Shown in pieces: positions 24,846 to 34,098 of a stretch of 64,000 nucleotides of DNA. The notes under the pieces are model-generated. The model saw only the letters and a list, made by a program, of their open reading frames with translations, ran no database searches and was not told the origin of the DNA. Origin of the DNA: Imperialibacter sp963977595 (lineage in GTDB: Bacteria > Bacteroidota > Bacteroidia > Cytophagales > Cyclobacteriaceae); assembly GCF_048007035.1 (NCBI RefSeq), contig NZ_CP180355.1, positions 4,216,001 to 4,280,000 on the forward strand, given 5' to 3'. The position numbers and the translations under genes are program-made. Position 1 is the first letter of the stretch. Each line of letters opens with the position of its first letter.

Positions 24846-25463
24846 TCACTTGAATTCTTCAATTGAAATGGTGTTTCTACACATTTCATATTCATAGGAC
24901 TGGTTGGAACAAATCACCACCAACCGATCCTGTAGCACAGAATTCAAACGTTCCAAATACCAATTTATTCCATTGGTGTCCAAATTACTTGTGGGCTCAT
25001 CGAGGATAAGAAGCGGTGTGGCACTCAAAAAACTGAGAGCTAGCTTGAACCGCTGTTTCATGCCTGACGAAAGATGCTTCACTTGTTTTTGCGCCGAGTC
25101 TTCCAGCCATGCAAAGGGTAGGACGTCCTCTTTCGACTTGCCAATTTCCAATCTTTTAAGGCTGAAATGGAAGTTGACCATTTCGGTTAGCGTGAACTCC
25201 TCAATGAGCTCCAGATAGGGTGCAGCCAGCGACATATGCCTGTAAACCAGGTGCTCATCGAGTACTTTACCGTCAATATAGTGTTTTATCGTTCCTTCAG
25301 AAGGGATTAACTGTCCGCTCAGAACGGCTGCAAGTGTGGACTTTCCACTTCCATTTCTTCCTGTAATGGCGTAGGAGGAGCCTTTTTTAAAAGCATAGTT
25401 CAAATTCTTGAAAATCCACTCACGCAAATAGCGTTTGCCGGCATTTTCGAGCACAATCTCCAT
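24846..25463 (-). CDS. Short ABC ATPase in the lipid A operon, Q- and H-loop residues not evident
   Basis: A 205-residue ABC-type ATPase with Walker A GRNGSGKS (35-42), a signature-like LSSGMKQR (131-138) and Walker B LLILDEPT (151-158). The usual Q-loop glutamine is not seen (the segment reads MSLAAPYLEL), and the switch histidine after the D-loop is missing (VVICSNQSYEY). No permease lies nearby. It follows lpxA with one base between stop and this ATG; an ATG 12 bases upstream would overlap lpxA instead. Such short ATPases are often last in Bacteroidota lpx clusters. A role in envelope lipid handling is inferred from position. Confidence 0.75.
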   Translation of the reverse strand: MEIVLENAGKRYLREWIFKNLNYAFKKGSSYAITGRNGSGKSTLAAVLSGQLIPSEGTIKHYIDGKVLDEHLVYRHMSLAAPYLELIEEFTLTEMVNFHFSLKRLEIGKSKEDVLPFAWLEDSAQKQVKHLSSGMKQRFKLALSFLSATPLLILDEPTSNLDTNGINWYLERLNSVLQDRLVVICSNQSYEYEMCRNTISIEEFK

Positions 25464-25464
25464 G

Positions 25465-26244
25465 TCAAACGGCAAAACCCTTCATTATCCCTCTTTCTGA
25501 CGACCTGATAAAATCAACAATCTGATCCCTTTCATTGGAATGAGGAGTTTCGGCAAGAATCAGTTCAATGGCTTTGGAGTGATTGAGACCTCTGAAATAA
25601 ATGTAGCGATAGATGTCCTGTATTTCGTTGATTTTTTCGTTACTGAACCCTCTTCTGCGAAGACCCACGGAGTTAATGCCGCAAAAGCTTAAAGGCTCTC
25701 TGCCTGCAGTGGTAAATGGAGGGATGTCCTTTCTTACAAGTGAACCACCCGAAACCATTACGTGGGAGCCGATTCTGGAAAACTGGTGAACGGCTGTGGT
25801 TCCACTAATAATGGCCCAGTCATCAATCACCACATGTCCGGCTATTTGCACTGAGTTGCCAAGAATACAGTTATTGCCGATAGTGCAATCGTGGGCCACG
25901 TGGGCATAGGCCATGATCAGGCAGTCGCTGCCCACCACAGTCTTTAGTCTGTCGCTCGTGCCACGGCTAATGGTGACAAATTCACGTATGGACGTGCCGT
26001 CACCTATAAAAGTCTCCGTTGACTCTCCTTTGAATTTAAGATCTTGCGGAACTGTAGAAATAGAGGCGCCGTTGAATATTTTTACGTTTTTGCCGATGCG
26101 GGCACCCTCGTAAATTACCGCATGCGAGCCAATCCAGGTACCTTCGCCAATCTCCACATTGTGATGGATCACAGCGAAGGGCTCAATGGTTACATTGGGC
26201 CCCACTTTGGCTTCAGGATGAACATATGCTAGCGGGTGGATCAT
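25465..26244 (-). CDS. lpxA: UDP-N-acetylglucosamine acyltransferase LpxA
   Basis: A 259-residue left-handed beta-helix protein made of hexapeptide repeats (IGEGTWIGS, IGNNCILGN) with a C-terminal helical domain. The catalytic pair corresponds to H115 and H118 in AYAHVAHDC. LpxA transfers a 3-hydroxyacyl chain from ACP to UDP-GlcNAc, the first step of lipid A synthesis, in the cytoplasm. Its start overlaps the lpxC-fabZ stop by four bases. The full length matches the family. Confidence 0.96.
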   Translation of the reverse strand: MIHPLAYVHPEAKVGPNVTIEPFAVIHHNVEIGEGTWIGSHAVIYEGARIGKNVKIFNGASISTVPQDLKFKGESTETFIGDGTSIREFVTISRGTSDRLKTVVGSDCLIMAYAHVAHDCTIGNNCILGNSVQIAGHVVIDDWAIISGTTAVHQFSRIGSHVMVSGGSLVRKDIPPFTTAGREPLSFCGINSVGLRRRGFSNEKINEIQDIYRYIYFRGLNHSKAIELILAETPHSNERDQIVDFIRSSERGIMKGFAV

Positions 26245-27635
26245 ACGTCTTTTCTAACTATGCTGGCGGTCATTGCACCTTCACAAACCAGGTTGGAGCC
26301 AACATAGGCTTCGCCTCTCATTTTGGCAATTCCTCTTTTGATAGGTGCCAAAAGTTCGCAACGAATTACCAGCGTGTCACCGGGGAGCACCATTTTTCTG
26401 AACCTGAATCCCTCAATTCCCAGGAAGTAAGTCCAGTAGTTTTCGGGGTCTGGCACGGTGTTCAGTACCAATATACCACCTATTTGTGCCATTGCCTCTA
26501 CCTGAAGCACCCCGGGCATTACCGGATTGCCAGGAAAATGACCCTGGAAGAAGGGCTCGTTGTAGGTTACATTTTTCACGCCTGCTACCCACTTCTCATC
26601 CAAATGAAATATTTTGTCGATCAAAAGGAAGGGATACCGATGCGGAAGTATGTTAGTAATCTTATTGATGTCTAATACAGGAGGTATTTTTGGGTCGTAG
26701 TAAGGCACGCCGTCGTTGGTAGAGCTCTGCATTACTTTCTTGAGCTTCTTTGCAAAAGCTACATTGGCAGCGTGACCTGGTCTGGCAGCCAAAATCTGGG
26801 CCTTAATGGGACGGCCGACAAGAGCAAGGTCTCCCATTACATCCAGCAGTTTGTGTCTGGCGGGCTCGTTTTTATATCTCAGGTCAACGTTGTTGAGAAT
26901 GCCTTCTTTTTTCACCTGTACCTTGGGCTTGCCAAGAAGCTTTGCAAGGCTATCGAGTTCGTGTTCTTCAACTACCCTGTCTACTACCACAATCGCATTG
27001 CTAAGGTCGCCACCTTTGATGAGGTTGTTTTTATGCAGCGTTTCAAGTTCATGCAAAAAGCAGAACGTGCGGCATGAAGCAATCTCAGTGGCAAATTCGC
27101 CAACATTCGTCAATGTAGCATGCTGGCTTCCCAGAACAGGCGAGTTGTAGTCGACCATCACAGTCACCCTGTAATCGTCGAGCGGGAGGGCAGCAATCTC
27201 TATTTCATTGGTTTTGTCTCTGTAGAAGATGCTTTCCGGCACCTCGAAAAAGTTTCGTTGAGCATTTTGTTCTTCAACTCCAACTCTTTGAATCGCTTCT
27301 ACAAACAGCAACGCACTTCCGTCCATAATCGGCACTTCGGGGCCGTCAAGCTGAATCAACACGTTGTCTATCTCCAGGCCCACCAAAGCAGCTAAAGCAT
27401 GCTCGGTTGTGCTCACCCTGGCGCCGTTTTGTTCCAGGGTAGTGCCACGGGAAACATCGACAACTAAGTCAGCATCGGCATCGATAGTTGGTTGATCTTC
27501 AAGGTCTACCCTTTGAAACTTTATGCCGTGGTTGGGTGGAGCTGGCACGAACGTCATTGTGGTATGGACGCCTGTGTGTAAGCCTACGCCTGAAACGGTT
27601 ACTTTCTCTTTTACGGTTTGCTGCCTAATGTTCAT
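26241..27635 (-). CDS. lpxC/fabZ: Fused LpxC deacetylase / FabZ dehydratase
   Basis: A 464-residue fusion characteristic of Bacteroidota. Residues 1-about 305 are LpxC with zinc ligands H79 (STTEHA), H261 and D265 (ARHKLLDVMGD). Residues about 318-464 are FabZ with catalytic H366 and E380 (GHFPGNPVMPG...QVEAMAQ). LpxC performs the committed deacetylation of lipid A synthesis; FabZ dehydrates 3-hydroxyacyl-ACP for fatty acid synthesis. Both draw on the same 3-hydroxyacyl-ACP pool, so fusion fixes their ratio. It overlaps lpxD by 11 bases and lpxA by four. Confidence 0.96.
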   Translation of the reverse strand: MNIRQQTVKEKVTVSGVGLHTGVHTTMTFVPAPPNHGIKFQRVDLEDQPTIDADADLVVDVSRGTTLEQNGARVSTTEHALAALVGLEIDNVLIQLDGPEVPIMDGSALLFVEAIQRVGVEEQNAQRNFFEVPESIFYRDKTNEIEIAALPLDDYRVTVMVDYNSPVLGSQHATLTNVGEFATEIASCRTFCFLHELETLHKNNLIKGGDLSNAIVVVDRVVEEHELDSLAKLLGKPKVQVKKEGILNNVDLRYKNEPARHKLLDVMGDLALVGRPIKAQILAARPGHAANVAFAKKLKKVMQSSTNDGVPYYDPKIPPVLDINKITNILPHRYPFLLIDKIFHLDEKWVAGVKNVTYNEPFFQGHFPGNPVMPGVLQVEAMAQIGGILVLNTVPDPENYWTYFLGIEGFRFRKMVLPGDTLVIRCELLAPIKRGIAKMRGEAYVGSNLVCEGAMTASIVRKDV

Positions 27636-28683
27636 CGTCTGTCTTTAGCGACGTCAAATTTATAATTTTTTCTTCAAGTTCTCTGATCTTCTGGTTTAGT
27701 TCAGGAAGTCTTTTGAAAAGCATAGCGGACTTCATGTACTGCAAATGATCAAATGCCGGGCTCCCAAAAAGGATTTTTCCTTCTTCCTTGATAGACTTGT
27801 TGATGCCCGATTGTGCGGCGATTTTAGTCCTGGCCCCAAGTTGAATATGGCCTGCAAGCCCTACCTGCCCGCCAATCATGCTGTATTCGCCAACTTTCGA
27901 AGACCCGGAAATGCCAGTTTGAGAGGCAATGACGGTGTGTTTCCCTATTTCCACATTATGCCCGATTTGAACAAGGTTATCGAGCTTCACACCCTCCCTG
28001 ATGATCGTTGAATCAAAAGTGGCGCAGTCAATGGTGGTGTTGGCACCAATGCTTACGTGGTCTTCCAGCACCACATTCCCCACTTGTGGAATTGTTTTGT
28101 AGCTACCATCGGCTTGAGGAGCAAATCCAAACCCATCGCTACCAATGACAGCACCAGAATGGACGGTACAGTAATTCCCAATTTTCGTTCTGGAGTAGAT
28201 TTTTACGCCTGCGTATAGTATGGTGTTGTTGCCAATGGTTACATCGTCACCTATGTAGGTATTTGGATAGACTTTTACATTATCACCAAGCCTGACGTTT
28301 TTTCCGACATAAGAGAAGGCCCCTCTGTAGGTGTTTTTTCCCTCGGTGGCTGTATCAGCGAAAAAGCACGGTTGCTCAACCCCCGATTTTTGAAAGCTGA
28401 CCAATTTATGGTACTCTTCCAGTAGTGCTGTAAAACTTAAATATGGATCGTCGACAAGGATTAGACCGGCCGAAATTTCGCCTTTTGGTTGAAAGCCTTT
28501 GCTCACGATCACAGCCGATGCTGTGGTCTTGTAGATAAAAGGCTCATATTTAGGATTAGACAAAAAGGTAATTGCCCCTTCGCCACCCTCTTCAATTTTG
28601 CCTACTCTGTTTACTTTTACTTGACCGTTGCCTTTTAGCTCGCCATTAAGAATGTGAGCGATTTGTGCCAGGGTAAATTCCAT
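27625..28683 (-). CDS. lpxD: UDP-3-O-acylglucosamine N-acyltransferase LpxD
   Basis: A 352-residue protein with an N-terminal uridine-binding domain (about 1-100), a long hexapeptide-repeat beta-helix, and a C-terminal coiled helix (LPELNQKIRELEEKIINL). The catalytic His is in LVQIGHNVEIG. LpxD adds the second 3-hydroxyacyl chain, to the amino group freed by LpxC. It is the first lpx gene of the operon and starts 25 bases after the HD-domain gene. Its end overlaps the next gene. Confidence 0.95.
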   Translation of the reverse strand: MEFTLAQIAHILNGELKGNGQVKVNRVGKIEEGGEGAITFLSNPKYEPFIYKTTASAVIVSKGFQPKGEISAGLILVDDPYLSFTALLEEYHKLVSFQKSGVEQPCFFADTATEGKNTYRGAFSYVGKNVRLGDNVKVYPNTYIGDDVTIGNNTILYAGVKIYSRTKIGNYCTVHSGAVIGSDGFGFAPQADGSYKTIPQVGNVVLEDHVSIGANTTIDCATFDSTIIREGVKLDNLVQIGHNVEIGKHTVIASQTGISGSSKVGEYSMIGGQVGLAGHIQLGARTKIAAQSGINKSIKEEGKILFGSPAFDHLQYMKSAMLFKRLPELNQKIRELEEKIINLTSLKTDDEH

Positions 28684-28708
28684 GCGAAATGGGCCTCAAA
28701 TTTCTGTG

Positions 28709-29974
28709 TTACAAAGATACAATTTTGGGCCAGCATAGATAGTGTTTAGTTACGATTTTGCTCATGGCCTTGATGTTTGGGAGGTCTGACGCAGTGGCAA
28801 CATCGACAATTTGCCCTGCTTTGGTTAAAATATTGATGGTCTGCCCTTCGGCAATATACGCTTTGTTGCTGATGCTTCCCTTGCCGATAAAATAGTTGGC
28901 TTCGTCCTCGCTTACACCCAGTTGAGATTGAATTTTCGTCTTCAGCCCTTCCGCTACCGACTCCTCAATTTTATCATTTGACATCACAATCTGGAATAGC
29001 TTGCGTTGCAGCAGCATAGTGGAAAGCATGCTAAGCACCTTGTCGTCGTAACTGGTCCAGAATTTCACGGAGCCCCAAATGTCGTAGTCGTCGAGCGATG
29101 CAAAAACATCAAGTAGCTCGGGGTCATCCTGAAGATCCTTTAGTGAAATATTTCTTTCAAGAAAAATGCTGAAGGCTGGTGTGGCTTTGATAGATGTGCC
29201 GTTTTGCACCAGCCACTTAGCTCGTTTAATGAGCTGAATCATCATTTTCTCCGAAGCCACAGAGGTTTTATGAAGGTACACCTGCCAGTACATGAGCCGC
29301 CGGGCACTCAGAAAATTTTCGATACTGTAAATTCCTTTTTCTTCCACTACCAACTGTCCGTCCCGGATGTCAAGCATCTTGATGATGCGGTCCGCACCAA
29401 TAGTGCCTTCGGAAACGCCTGTGAAAAAGCTGTCTCTTTTCAGGTAGTCGAGCCGATCTATGTCAAGTTGGCTTGAAACCAGTTGGTTAAAAAAGGTACG
29501 ATGATATTTATTTTTGAAAATTTCGAAGGCAAGAGTAAGCTTTCCCTCGAAATACTCGTTAAGCTTACTGATAAGGAGAACAGATATATGCTCATGACCA
29601 ATGCCATTCATTAAGCTGAATTCCAACGTATGTGAAAATGGACCGTGGCCAATATCATGAAGTAAAATGGCAATCAGCGCCGCTTCGTATTCTTCCGGAG
29701 AAATTTCGTGACCTTTGCTCCTCAGGTTGTCGAGGGTAATTGTCATTAAATGCATGGCCCCCAGCGCATGATGAAACCTGGTGTGGAGTGCTCCCGGGTA
29801 AACAAAGTCGCTCAACCCGAGCTGTTTGATTCTTCTTAACCGCTGAAAGTAAGGGTGTTGGATAATATCAAAAATCAGATCGCTTTGTAGGGTGATAAAA
29901 CCGTATACCGGATCGTTTATTATTTTCTTTTTGTTCAAACTAGTTGTACTGAATTTTGGGTGTAAATTGATCAC
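28709..29974 (-). CDS. HD-domain phosphohydrolase
   Basis: A 421-residue protein of the SAMHD1/dGTPase-like HD superfamily. The HD core is visible: H69 in FHHALGAMH, H106-D107 in LLHDIGHGPFSHTLE, and a later conserved SSQLDIDRLDYLKRDS segment that contains a metal-binding Asp. Members hydrolyse (d)NTPs or other phosphate esters. The substrate here is not known. It is the first gene of the lpx operon in this orientation, 24 bases from the divergent porX start, a gene order often seen in Bacteroidota. A TTG codon before NKKKIINDP is an alternative start. Confidence 0.85.
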   Translation of the reverse strand: MINLHPKFSTTSLNKKKIINDPVYGFITLQSDLIFDIIQHPYFQRLRRIKQLGLSDFVYPGALHTRFHHALGAMHLMTITLDNLRSKGHEISPEEYEAALIAILLHDIGHGPFSHTLEFSLMNGIGHEHISVLLISKLNEYFEGKLTLAFEIFKNKYHRTFFNQLVSSQLDIDRLDYLKRDSFFTGVSEGTIGADRIIKMLDIRDGQLVVEEKGIYSIENFLSARRLMYWQVYLHKTSVASEKMMIQLIKRAKWLVQNGTSIKATPAFSIFLERNISLKDLQDDPELLDVFASLDDYDIWGSVKFWTSYDDKVLSMLSTMLLQRKLFQIVMSNDKIEESVAEGLKTKIQSQLGVSEDEANYFIGKGSISNKAYIAEGQTINILTKAGQIVDVATASDLPNIKAMSKIVTKHYLCWPKIVSL

Positions 29975-29998
29975 TCAGCTTCTTAAAGTAAAGCCACT

Positions 29999-31558
29999 AT
30001 GCAAAAATATTCCATTCTTTGGGCCGATGACGAAATAGACCTGCTTAAACCTCACATCTTATTTCTTGAAAGCAAGGGATACAAAGTCACACCGGTGATT
30101 AGTGGTGCAGATGCGTTGGATCAATGCGATCATAATGATTTTGATATTGTCTTCCTCGATGAAAACATGCCTGGAATGACGGGGCTGGAAACGTTGAGCT
30201 ATATTAAATCGACCCATCCAAGTCTTCCTGTGGTGATGATTACCAAGAGTGAAGAGGAGGAGATCATGGAGGGAGCGATAGGGGCAAAAATCGCTGACTA
30301 TCTTATCAAACCACTTAATCCGAATCAGATCCTTCTGTCTGTCAAGAAAATCCTCGACAACCGCAGGCTGGTGAGCGAGCATACTAACCAAAGTTATCAG
30401 CAGGACTTTCGGAACATAAGTATGGCTTTCAGTGAGCACATGGATTATGAAGAGTGGGTGGAGGTGTATAAGAAGCTGGTGTATTGGGAGCTGGAAATAG
30501 AAAATACAGAAGATAAAAGCATGGCTGAGGTGCTCGAAATGCAAAAAGCAGAAGCGAGCAAAAACTTCACTAAGTTCATAGCCGACTATTATAAGGACTG
30601 GCTTAACGATCCAGAGTCCAAAAAACCAATGCTTTCACATCAGCTAATGAAGAAAAAGGTATTTCCTCAGCTGAAAGAAAATGACCCGTTGTTTTTTATA
30701 GTGATAGACAACCTTAGGTATGACCAATGGGAAATATTAGAGCCTGTCATTTCTCAATACTTTAATATTAAGGAGAAGGAAACCTATTTTTCTATCCTTC
30801 CCACAACGACAGCCTATGCCCGCAATGCGATATTTTCTGGTATGCTGCCGAGTGAAATGGAAAAACATCATCCCGATCTTTGGGTGGGAGAGGATACCGA
30901 CGACGGCAAAAACAACCATGAAGAAGATTTTCTGAAGCGGCAAATTCAGCGCAACAGGTTGAATATCAAGTCATCATATCACAAGATCATCCATGTAAAT
31001 CAGGGCAAGCATTTGTTGGATAATTTCAACAACCTGATGAATAACGACCTTAATGTGATCGTCTATAATTTTGTGGACATGCTATCGCACGCCCGCACTG
31101 ATCTGGAAATGATCCGGGAACTGGCTCCTGATGAGGCAGCCTATCGCTCTATTACCAAATCGTGGTTCGAACACTCGCCACTTTTGGATGCGCTGAAAAA
31201 GATATCTGAAAAGAAGTGCAGGACAATTATTACAACCGACCACGGCACGGTCAGGGTGAAAAGGCCTTTCAAGATTGTTGGCGATAAAAACACCAATACC
31301 AATTTGCGCTACAAACAAGGCAAGAATCTTGGGTATGACGGGCAGGATGTGTTTGTCGCCAAAAAGCCTGAAGAGATGTTCCTGCCAAAGGTGAATGTTT
31401 CTACGTCCTACGTTTTTGCTGTGGAGGATTATTTCTTCGCCTATCCCAACAACTACAATTATTATGTCAATTTTTATAAGGACACCTTCCAGCATGGCGG
31501 TGTTTCCCTCGAAGAAATGATCATTCCTATTATCTACCTGACACCCAAGGGAGGCTGA
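29999..31558 (+). CDS. porX: PorX: type IX secretion response regulator with PglZ domain
   Basis: A 519-residue two-domain protein. The receiver domain (1-about 120) has acidic D10-D11, phospho-acceptor D54 (VFLDENMPGM), T82 and K104 (YLIKPLNP). A helical linker (about 125-205) leads to a PglZ alkaline-phosphatase-superfamily domain with VIDNLRYDQW, LPTTTAYARNAIFSG and ITTDHGTVRVKRP. In Porphyromonas gingivalis PorX works with kinase PorY and sigma factor SigP to drive type IX secretion genes; the PglZ domain is reported to cleave oligonucleotides. Its presence implies a type IX secretion system elsewhere in this genome. It is divergent from the lpx operon. Confidence 0.92.
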   Translation: MQKYSILWADDEIDLLKPHILFLESKGYKVTPVISGADALDQCDHNDFDIVFLDENMPGMTGLETLSYIKSTHPSLPVVMITKSEEEEIMEGAIGAKIADYLIKPLNPNQILLSVKKILDNRRLVSEHTNQSYQQDFRNISMAFSEHMDYEEWVEVYKKLVYWELEIENTEDKSMAEVLEMQKAEASKNFTKFIADYYKDWLNDPESKKPMLSHQLMKKKVFPQLKENDPLFFIVIDNLRYDQWEILEPVISQYFNIKEKETYFSILPTTTAYARNAIFSGMLPSEMEKHHPDLWVGEDTDDGKNNHEEDFLKRQIQRNRLNIKSSYHKIIHVNQGKHLLDNFNNLMNNDLNVIVYNFVDMLSHARTDLEMIRELAPDEAAYRSITKSWFEHSPLLDALKKISEKKCRTIITTDHGTVRVKRPFKIVGDKNTNTNLRYKQGKNLGYDGQDVFVAKKPEEMFLPKVNVSTSYVFAVEDYFFAYPNNYNYYVNFYKDTFQHGGVSLEEMIIPIIYLTPKGG

Positions 31559-31559
31559 G

Positions 31560-31988
31560 TTGACTACAGAATTGTTTTGTGAGGATATTGGCCGGCTTCC
31601 GGAAATTGCGAGTCAAATCATTGGACTGGCAGGCGAAAGCAAGGTGTGGGTTTTTGAGGGTGAGCTGGGTGCTGGCAAAACCACGCTGATTAAGGAGCTT
31701 TGCGAGCAACTGGAAGTGGTTGACAATGTGAGTAGCCCCACGTTTTCGATTGTAAATGAGTACGAAACTACTGAAGGGGAGACTATTTATCATTTTGACT
31801 TTTACCGGATCAAGTCTGAGGTGGAGGCGGTTGATATCGGTGTAGATGAGTATTTTTACTCAGGAAATTATTGTTTCATCGAGTGGCCTTCTAAAATTCC
31901 CTCGTTGCTGCCCGAAGAATACCTCAAAATTACCCTTATCTTAGTGTCAGGAAACCAACGGAAGATTTTGCTCGAGAGATATGGCTGA
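31560..31988 (+). CDS. tsaE: TsaE, tRNA threonylcarbamoyladenosine biosynthesis ATPase
   Basis: A 142-residue P-loop protein: Walker A GELGAGKT (34-41), the family motif SSPTFSIVNEY (about 60-70) and HFDFYRI (about 79-85), then CFIEWPSK. TsaE partners TsaB and TsaD in forming t6A37 in tRNAs reading ANN codons. Its start is a TTG one base after the porX stop; no closer ATG in frame keeps the N-terminus. Its end overlaps the next gene by eight bases. Confidence 0.92.
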   Translation: MTTELFCEDIGRLPEIASQIIGLAGESKVWVFEGELGAGKTTLIKELCEQLEVVDNVSSPTFSIVNEYETTEGETIYHFDFYRIKSEVEAVDIGVDEYFYSGNYCFIEWPSKIPSLLPEEYLKITLILVSGNQRKILLERYG

Positions 31989-33207
31989 CAAGTACCGAAA
32001 GGAAGTGGAGGAACTAGCGAAAGAACAATCCCTGTATCCGCAGGAATCACTTCTGAAGGTAAGAGAGGGTGATAAGTCTCTTTTTATTGGCATTCCCCGT
32101 GAGAGGTCACTTCAGGAGAATAGAGTGGCGCTGAAGCCCTCTTCAGTAGCTGTTTTAGTGGCCGGAGGTCATGAGGTTTGGGTAGAGACTGGCGCAGGAA
32201 AAGCGGCCAAATTCCTTGATAAAGACTACAGCGAGGCTGGCGCAAAGATTGTCTATTCTGCCAAAGAAGTCTATTCTGCAGATATCATACTCAAAGTAGA
32301 GCCACCCATGTCGGAGGAGATTAGCTACATGAAAAGTGGCCAAACACTGTTTTCTGCTATTCAAACGGGGCGTCAATCGGCTCACTTCATCAATGCACTC
32401 AATGAAAAGAAGGTAACTGCACTTGCCTACGAGCTAATTGAAGACAAGGTAGGTGGGCTGCCACTGGTAAGAGCTATGAGTGAAATTGCAGGCAGCACAG
32501 TTATGCTCATAGCAGCGGAGTACCTTAGTAATGTGAATGGGGGCCAGGGTGTAGTTGTTGGCGGTATTACTGGCGTGCCACCTACGCAGGTAGTCATACT
32601 GGGGTCGGGAACAGTAGCAGAGCATGCTGCAAGAGCTGCACTCGGTCTTGGAGCGGATATTCAAATTTTCGACAACCATATTTACAAATTACGCCGTGTA
32701 AAGCACGCCCTTGGCCAGCAGGTGTACACGTCCACCCTCGATCATGCCACTTTGCTGACAGCCCTGAAAAATGCCGATGTGGTCATTGGGGCTATGAGGG
32801 TAGAAAAGGGGAGAAACAAATGCGTGGTGACAGAAGAAATGGTGATGGAAATGAAACAAGATTCCATCATCATTGATGTCACTATTGATCAGGGTGGCTG
32901 CATAGAAACAGCCGAATTGACAACTCACAACGATCCGGTTTTCAGAAAGCACGGTGTTATTCACTATTGCGTGCCGAATATCGCTTCCAGAGTAGCCAGA
33001 ACAGCTTCAACAGCGCTCAGCAACATATTCACTCCGGTGCTGATGCAAATAGCCGAAGTGGGGGGCGTTGGCGATATGATATTTACTCACAAGTGGTTCA
33101 TGAAAGGCGTATACACTTTCAAAGGAAGCCTCACGAACCCTCATCTTGCCCGCAAGTTCAATCTTAAATACAAAGATTTGAATTTGTTAATGGCGGCGAG
33201 GTTCTGA
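31981..33207 (+). CDS. ald: Alanine dehydrogenase
   Basis: A 408-residue protein of the AlaDH/PNT family. An N-terminal substrate domain contains FIGIPRERSLQENRVALKP and VLKVEPP-type segments. The NAD-binding Rossmann motif is VVILGSGTVAEHAARAALGLGA (split by the usual GxGxxxxxA spacing), followed by VVIGAMRVEKGR. It catalyses reversible deamination of L-alanine to pyruvate with NAD. It is about 40 residues longer than classic alanine dehydrogenases at the N-terminus, which is common in Bacteroidota. It is the last gene of the porX-tsaE-ald unit and converges with a DUF4287 gene. Confidence 0.9.
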   Translation: MADKYRKEVEELAKEQSLYPQESLLKVREGDKSLFIGIPRERSLQENRVALKPSSVAVLVAGGHEVWVETGAGKAAKFLDKDYSEAGAKIVYSAKEVYSADIILKVEPPMSEEISYMKSGQTLFSAIQTGRQSAHFINALNEKKVTALAYELIEDKVGGLPLVRAMSEIAGSTVMLIAAEYLSNVNGGQGVVVGGITGVPPTQVVILGSGTVAEHAARAALGLGADIQIFDNHIYKLRRVKHALGQQVYTSTLDHATLLTALKNADVVIGAMRVEKGRNKCVVTEEMVMEMKQDSIIIDVTIDQGGCIETAELTTHNDPVFRKHGVIHYCVPNIASRVARTASTALSNIFTPVLMQIAEVGGVGDMIFTHKWFMKGVYTFKGSLTNPHLARKFNLKYKDLNLLMAARF

Positions 33208-33224
33208 CAGTTTGCTACCAGAAC
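33201..33224. terminator. Weak hairpin at the ald / DUF4287 convergence
   Basis: GTTCTG (33201-33206) pairs with CAGAAC (33219-33224) across a 12-base loop in the 17-base gap between the two stop codons. There is no T tract, so termination here is uncertain. Confidence 0.25.
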
Positions 33225-33779
33225 TCACCCTGCCTGCTCATATGCTTCTTTCAACCATCCTATAGTTTCAGGGGAGATTTCTCCGGCAGACTCAAGTTTG
33301 ATTTTGTGCGAACACATCGAATTGGCCGCTGTGATTTTTTCCAAGGCACCACTTGATTCGTCTCCTTTTAAGTTGACCCCAATTTCGAAGCGGGTTTTGG
33401 TAGCGGGTGTGAGCATAGCAAACTGCTTTTTGCGTCGCAGGCTCACATAGGCCTTTTTCGGCGCTACTTCCACGTCGGTGCCAAATTTCTTTATTTCAGC
33501 CAGCAGCTGATCGTAAATGGGCTTTAAAGCCTCTTTGCTTTTATATTGTTCTGTAACCAGGTCGGCAAGGTTGGCTGCTGAACCTGCATCGGATCCTTTC
33601 GCCTTGTGAGCCACCAAATTGGCATAGCCGTGTGTGAGGCCGTGCGTTTCCTTCAAGAGCTTGATTATTTCGCCGTGCTTCGAAAGGCTCGTGCTTTTCA
33701 CAATTGCTATCCATTCATCCAGCGACTTTCCGGAGTTTTTCTCCAGGTTGTCGATCATAGTTTGCGCTGCCTGATCCAT
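33225..33779 (-). CDS. DUF4287/DUF5655 domain protein
   Basis: A 184-residue soluble protein. The first about 70 residues match DUF4287 (TMIDNLEKNSGKSLDEWI, ETHGLTHGYANLVAHKA). The rest match DUF5655 (LKPIYDQLLAEI, VAPKKAYVSLRRKKQFAML, FEIGVNLKG), a domain often seen in predicted DNA- or transport-related proteins of unknown activity. Complete length for the two-domain architecture. It is a single gene. No function is assigned. Confidence 0.78.
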   Translation of the reverse strand: MDQAAQTMIDNLEKNSGKSLDEWIAIVKSTSLSKHGEIIKLLKETHGLTHGYANLVAHKAKGSDAGSAANLADLVTEQYKSKEALKPIYDQLLAEIKKFGTDVEVAPKKAYVSLRRKKQFAMLTPATKTRFEIGVNLKGDESSGALEKITAANSMCSHKIKLESAGEISPETIGWLKEAYEQAG

Positions 33780-33998
33780 TGATCTTTCCGGTTTGATACA
33801 CTTCGAATATAAGAAGGCTGAATAAAAGATGGTAAACCCAACAACCGAAGCCGCAAAAATGCCGCCTCAAACCTAATATTTGGTAGCCTGGTGTATCCAA
33901 AGTCAATAATAGCAGGTAACCGGGCTGACCTTAAGCCATAGAAGATAGCCGTTTGTCAATCTTTTAGGTGATTCTTATAATTTTCCGAGGTCGCTCTA

Positions 33999-34027
33999 TT
34001 TGTGCTGTATTAAATTAGGTATCTTGG
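33999..34027 (+). promoter_or_regulatory. Weak promoter upstream of a secreted orphan
   Basis: TTTG (33999-34002) and TATCTTGG (34020-34027) are separated by 17 bases, one mismatch from TAnnTTTG. The predicted start of transcription is about 65 bases before the ATG at 34099. The rest of the 319-base gap 33780-34098 shows nothing convincing. Confidence 0.3.
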
Positions 34028-34098
34028 GGCTTGACGAAATATTCTTTGGTATTTACAACAGAATGCCGTTGATCTTCGTTAGAGTATACAATTCGACA

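Noticed and set aside
34000..34098. Earlier in-frame start for the small secreted protein
   Set aside because: It would place 33 residues in front of a clear signal peptide.
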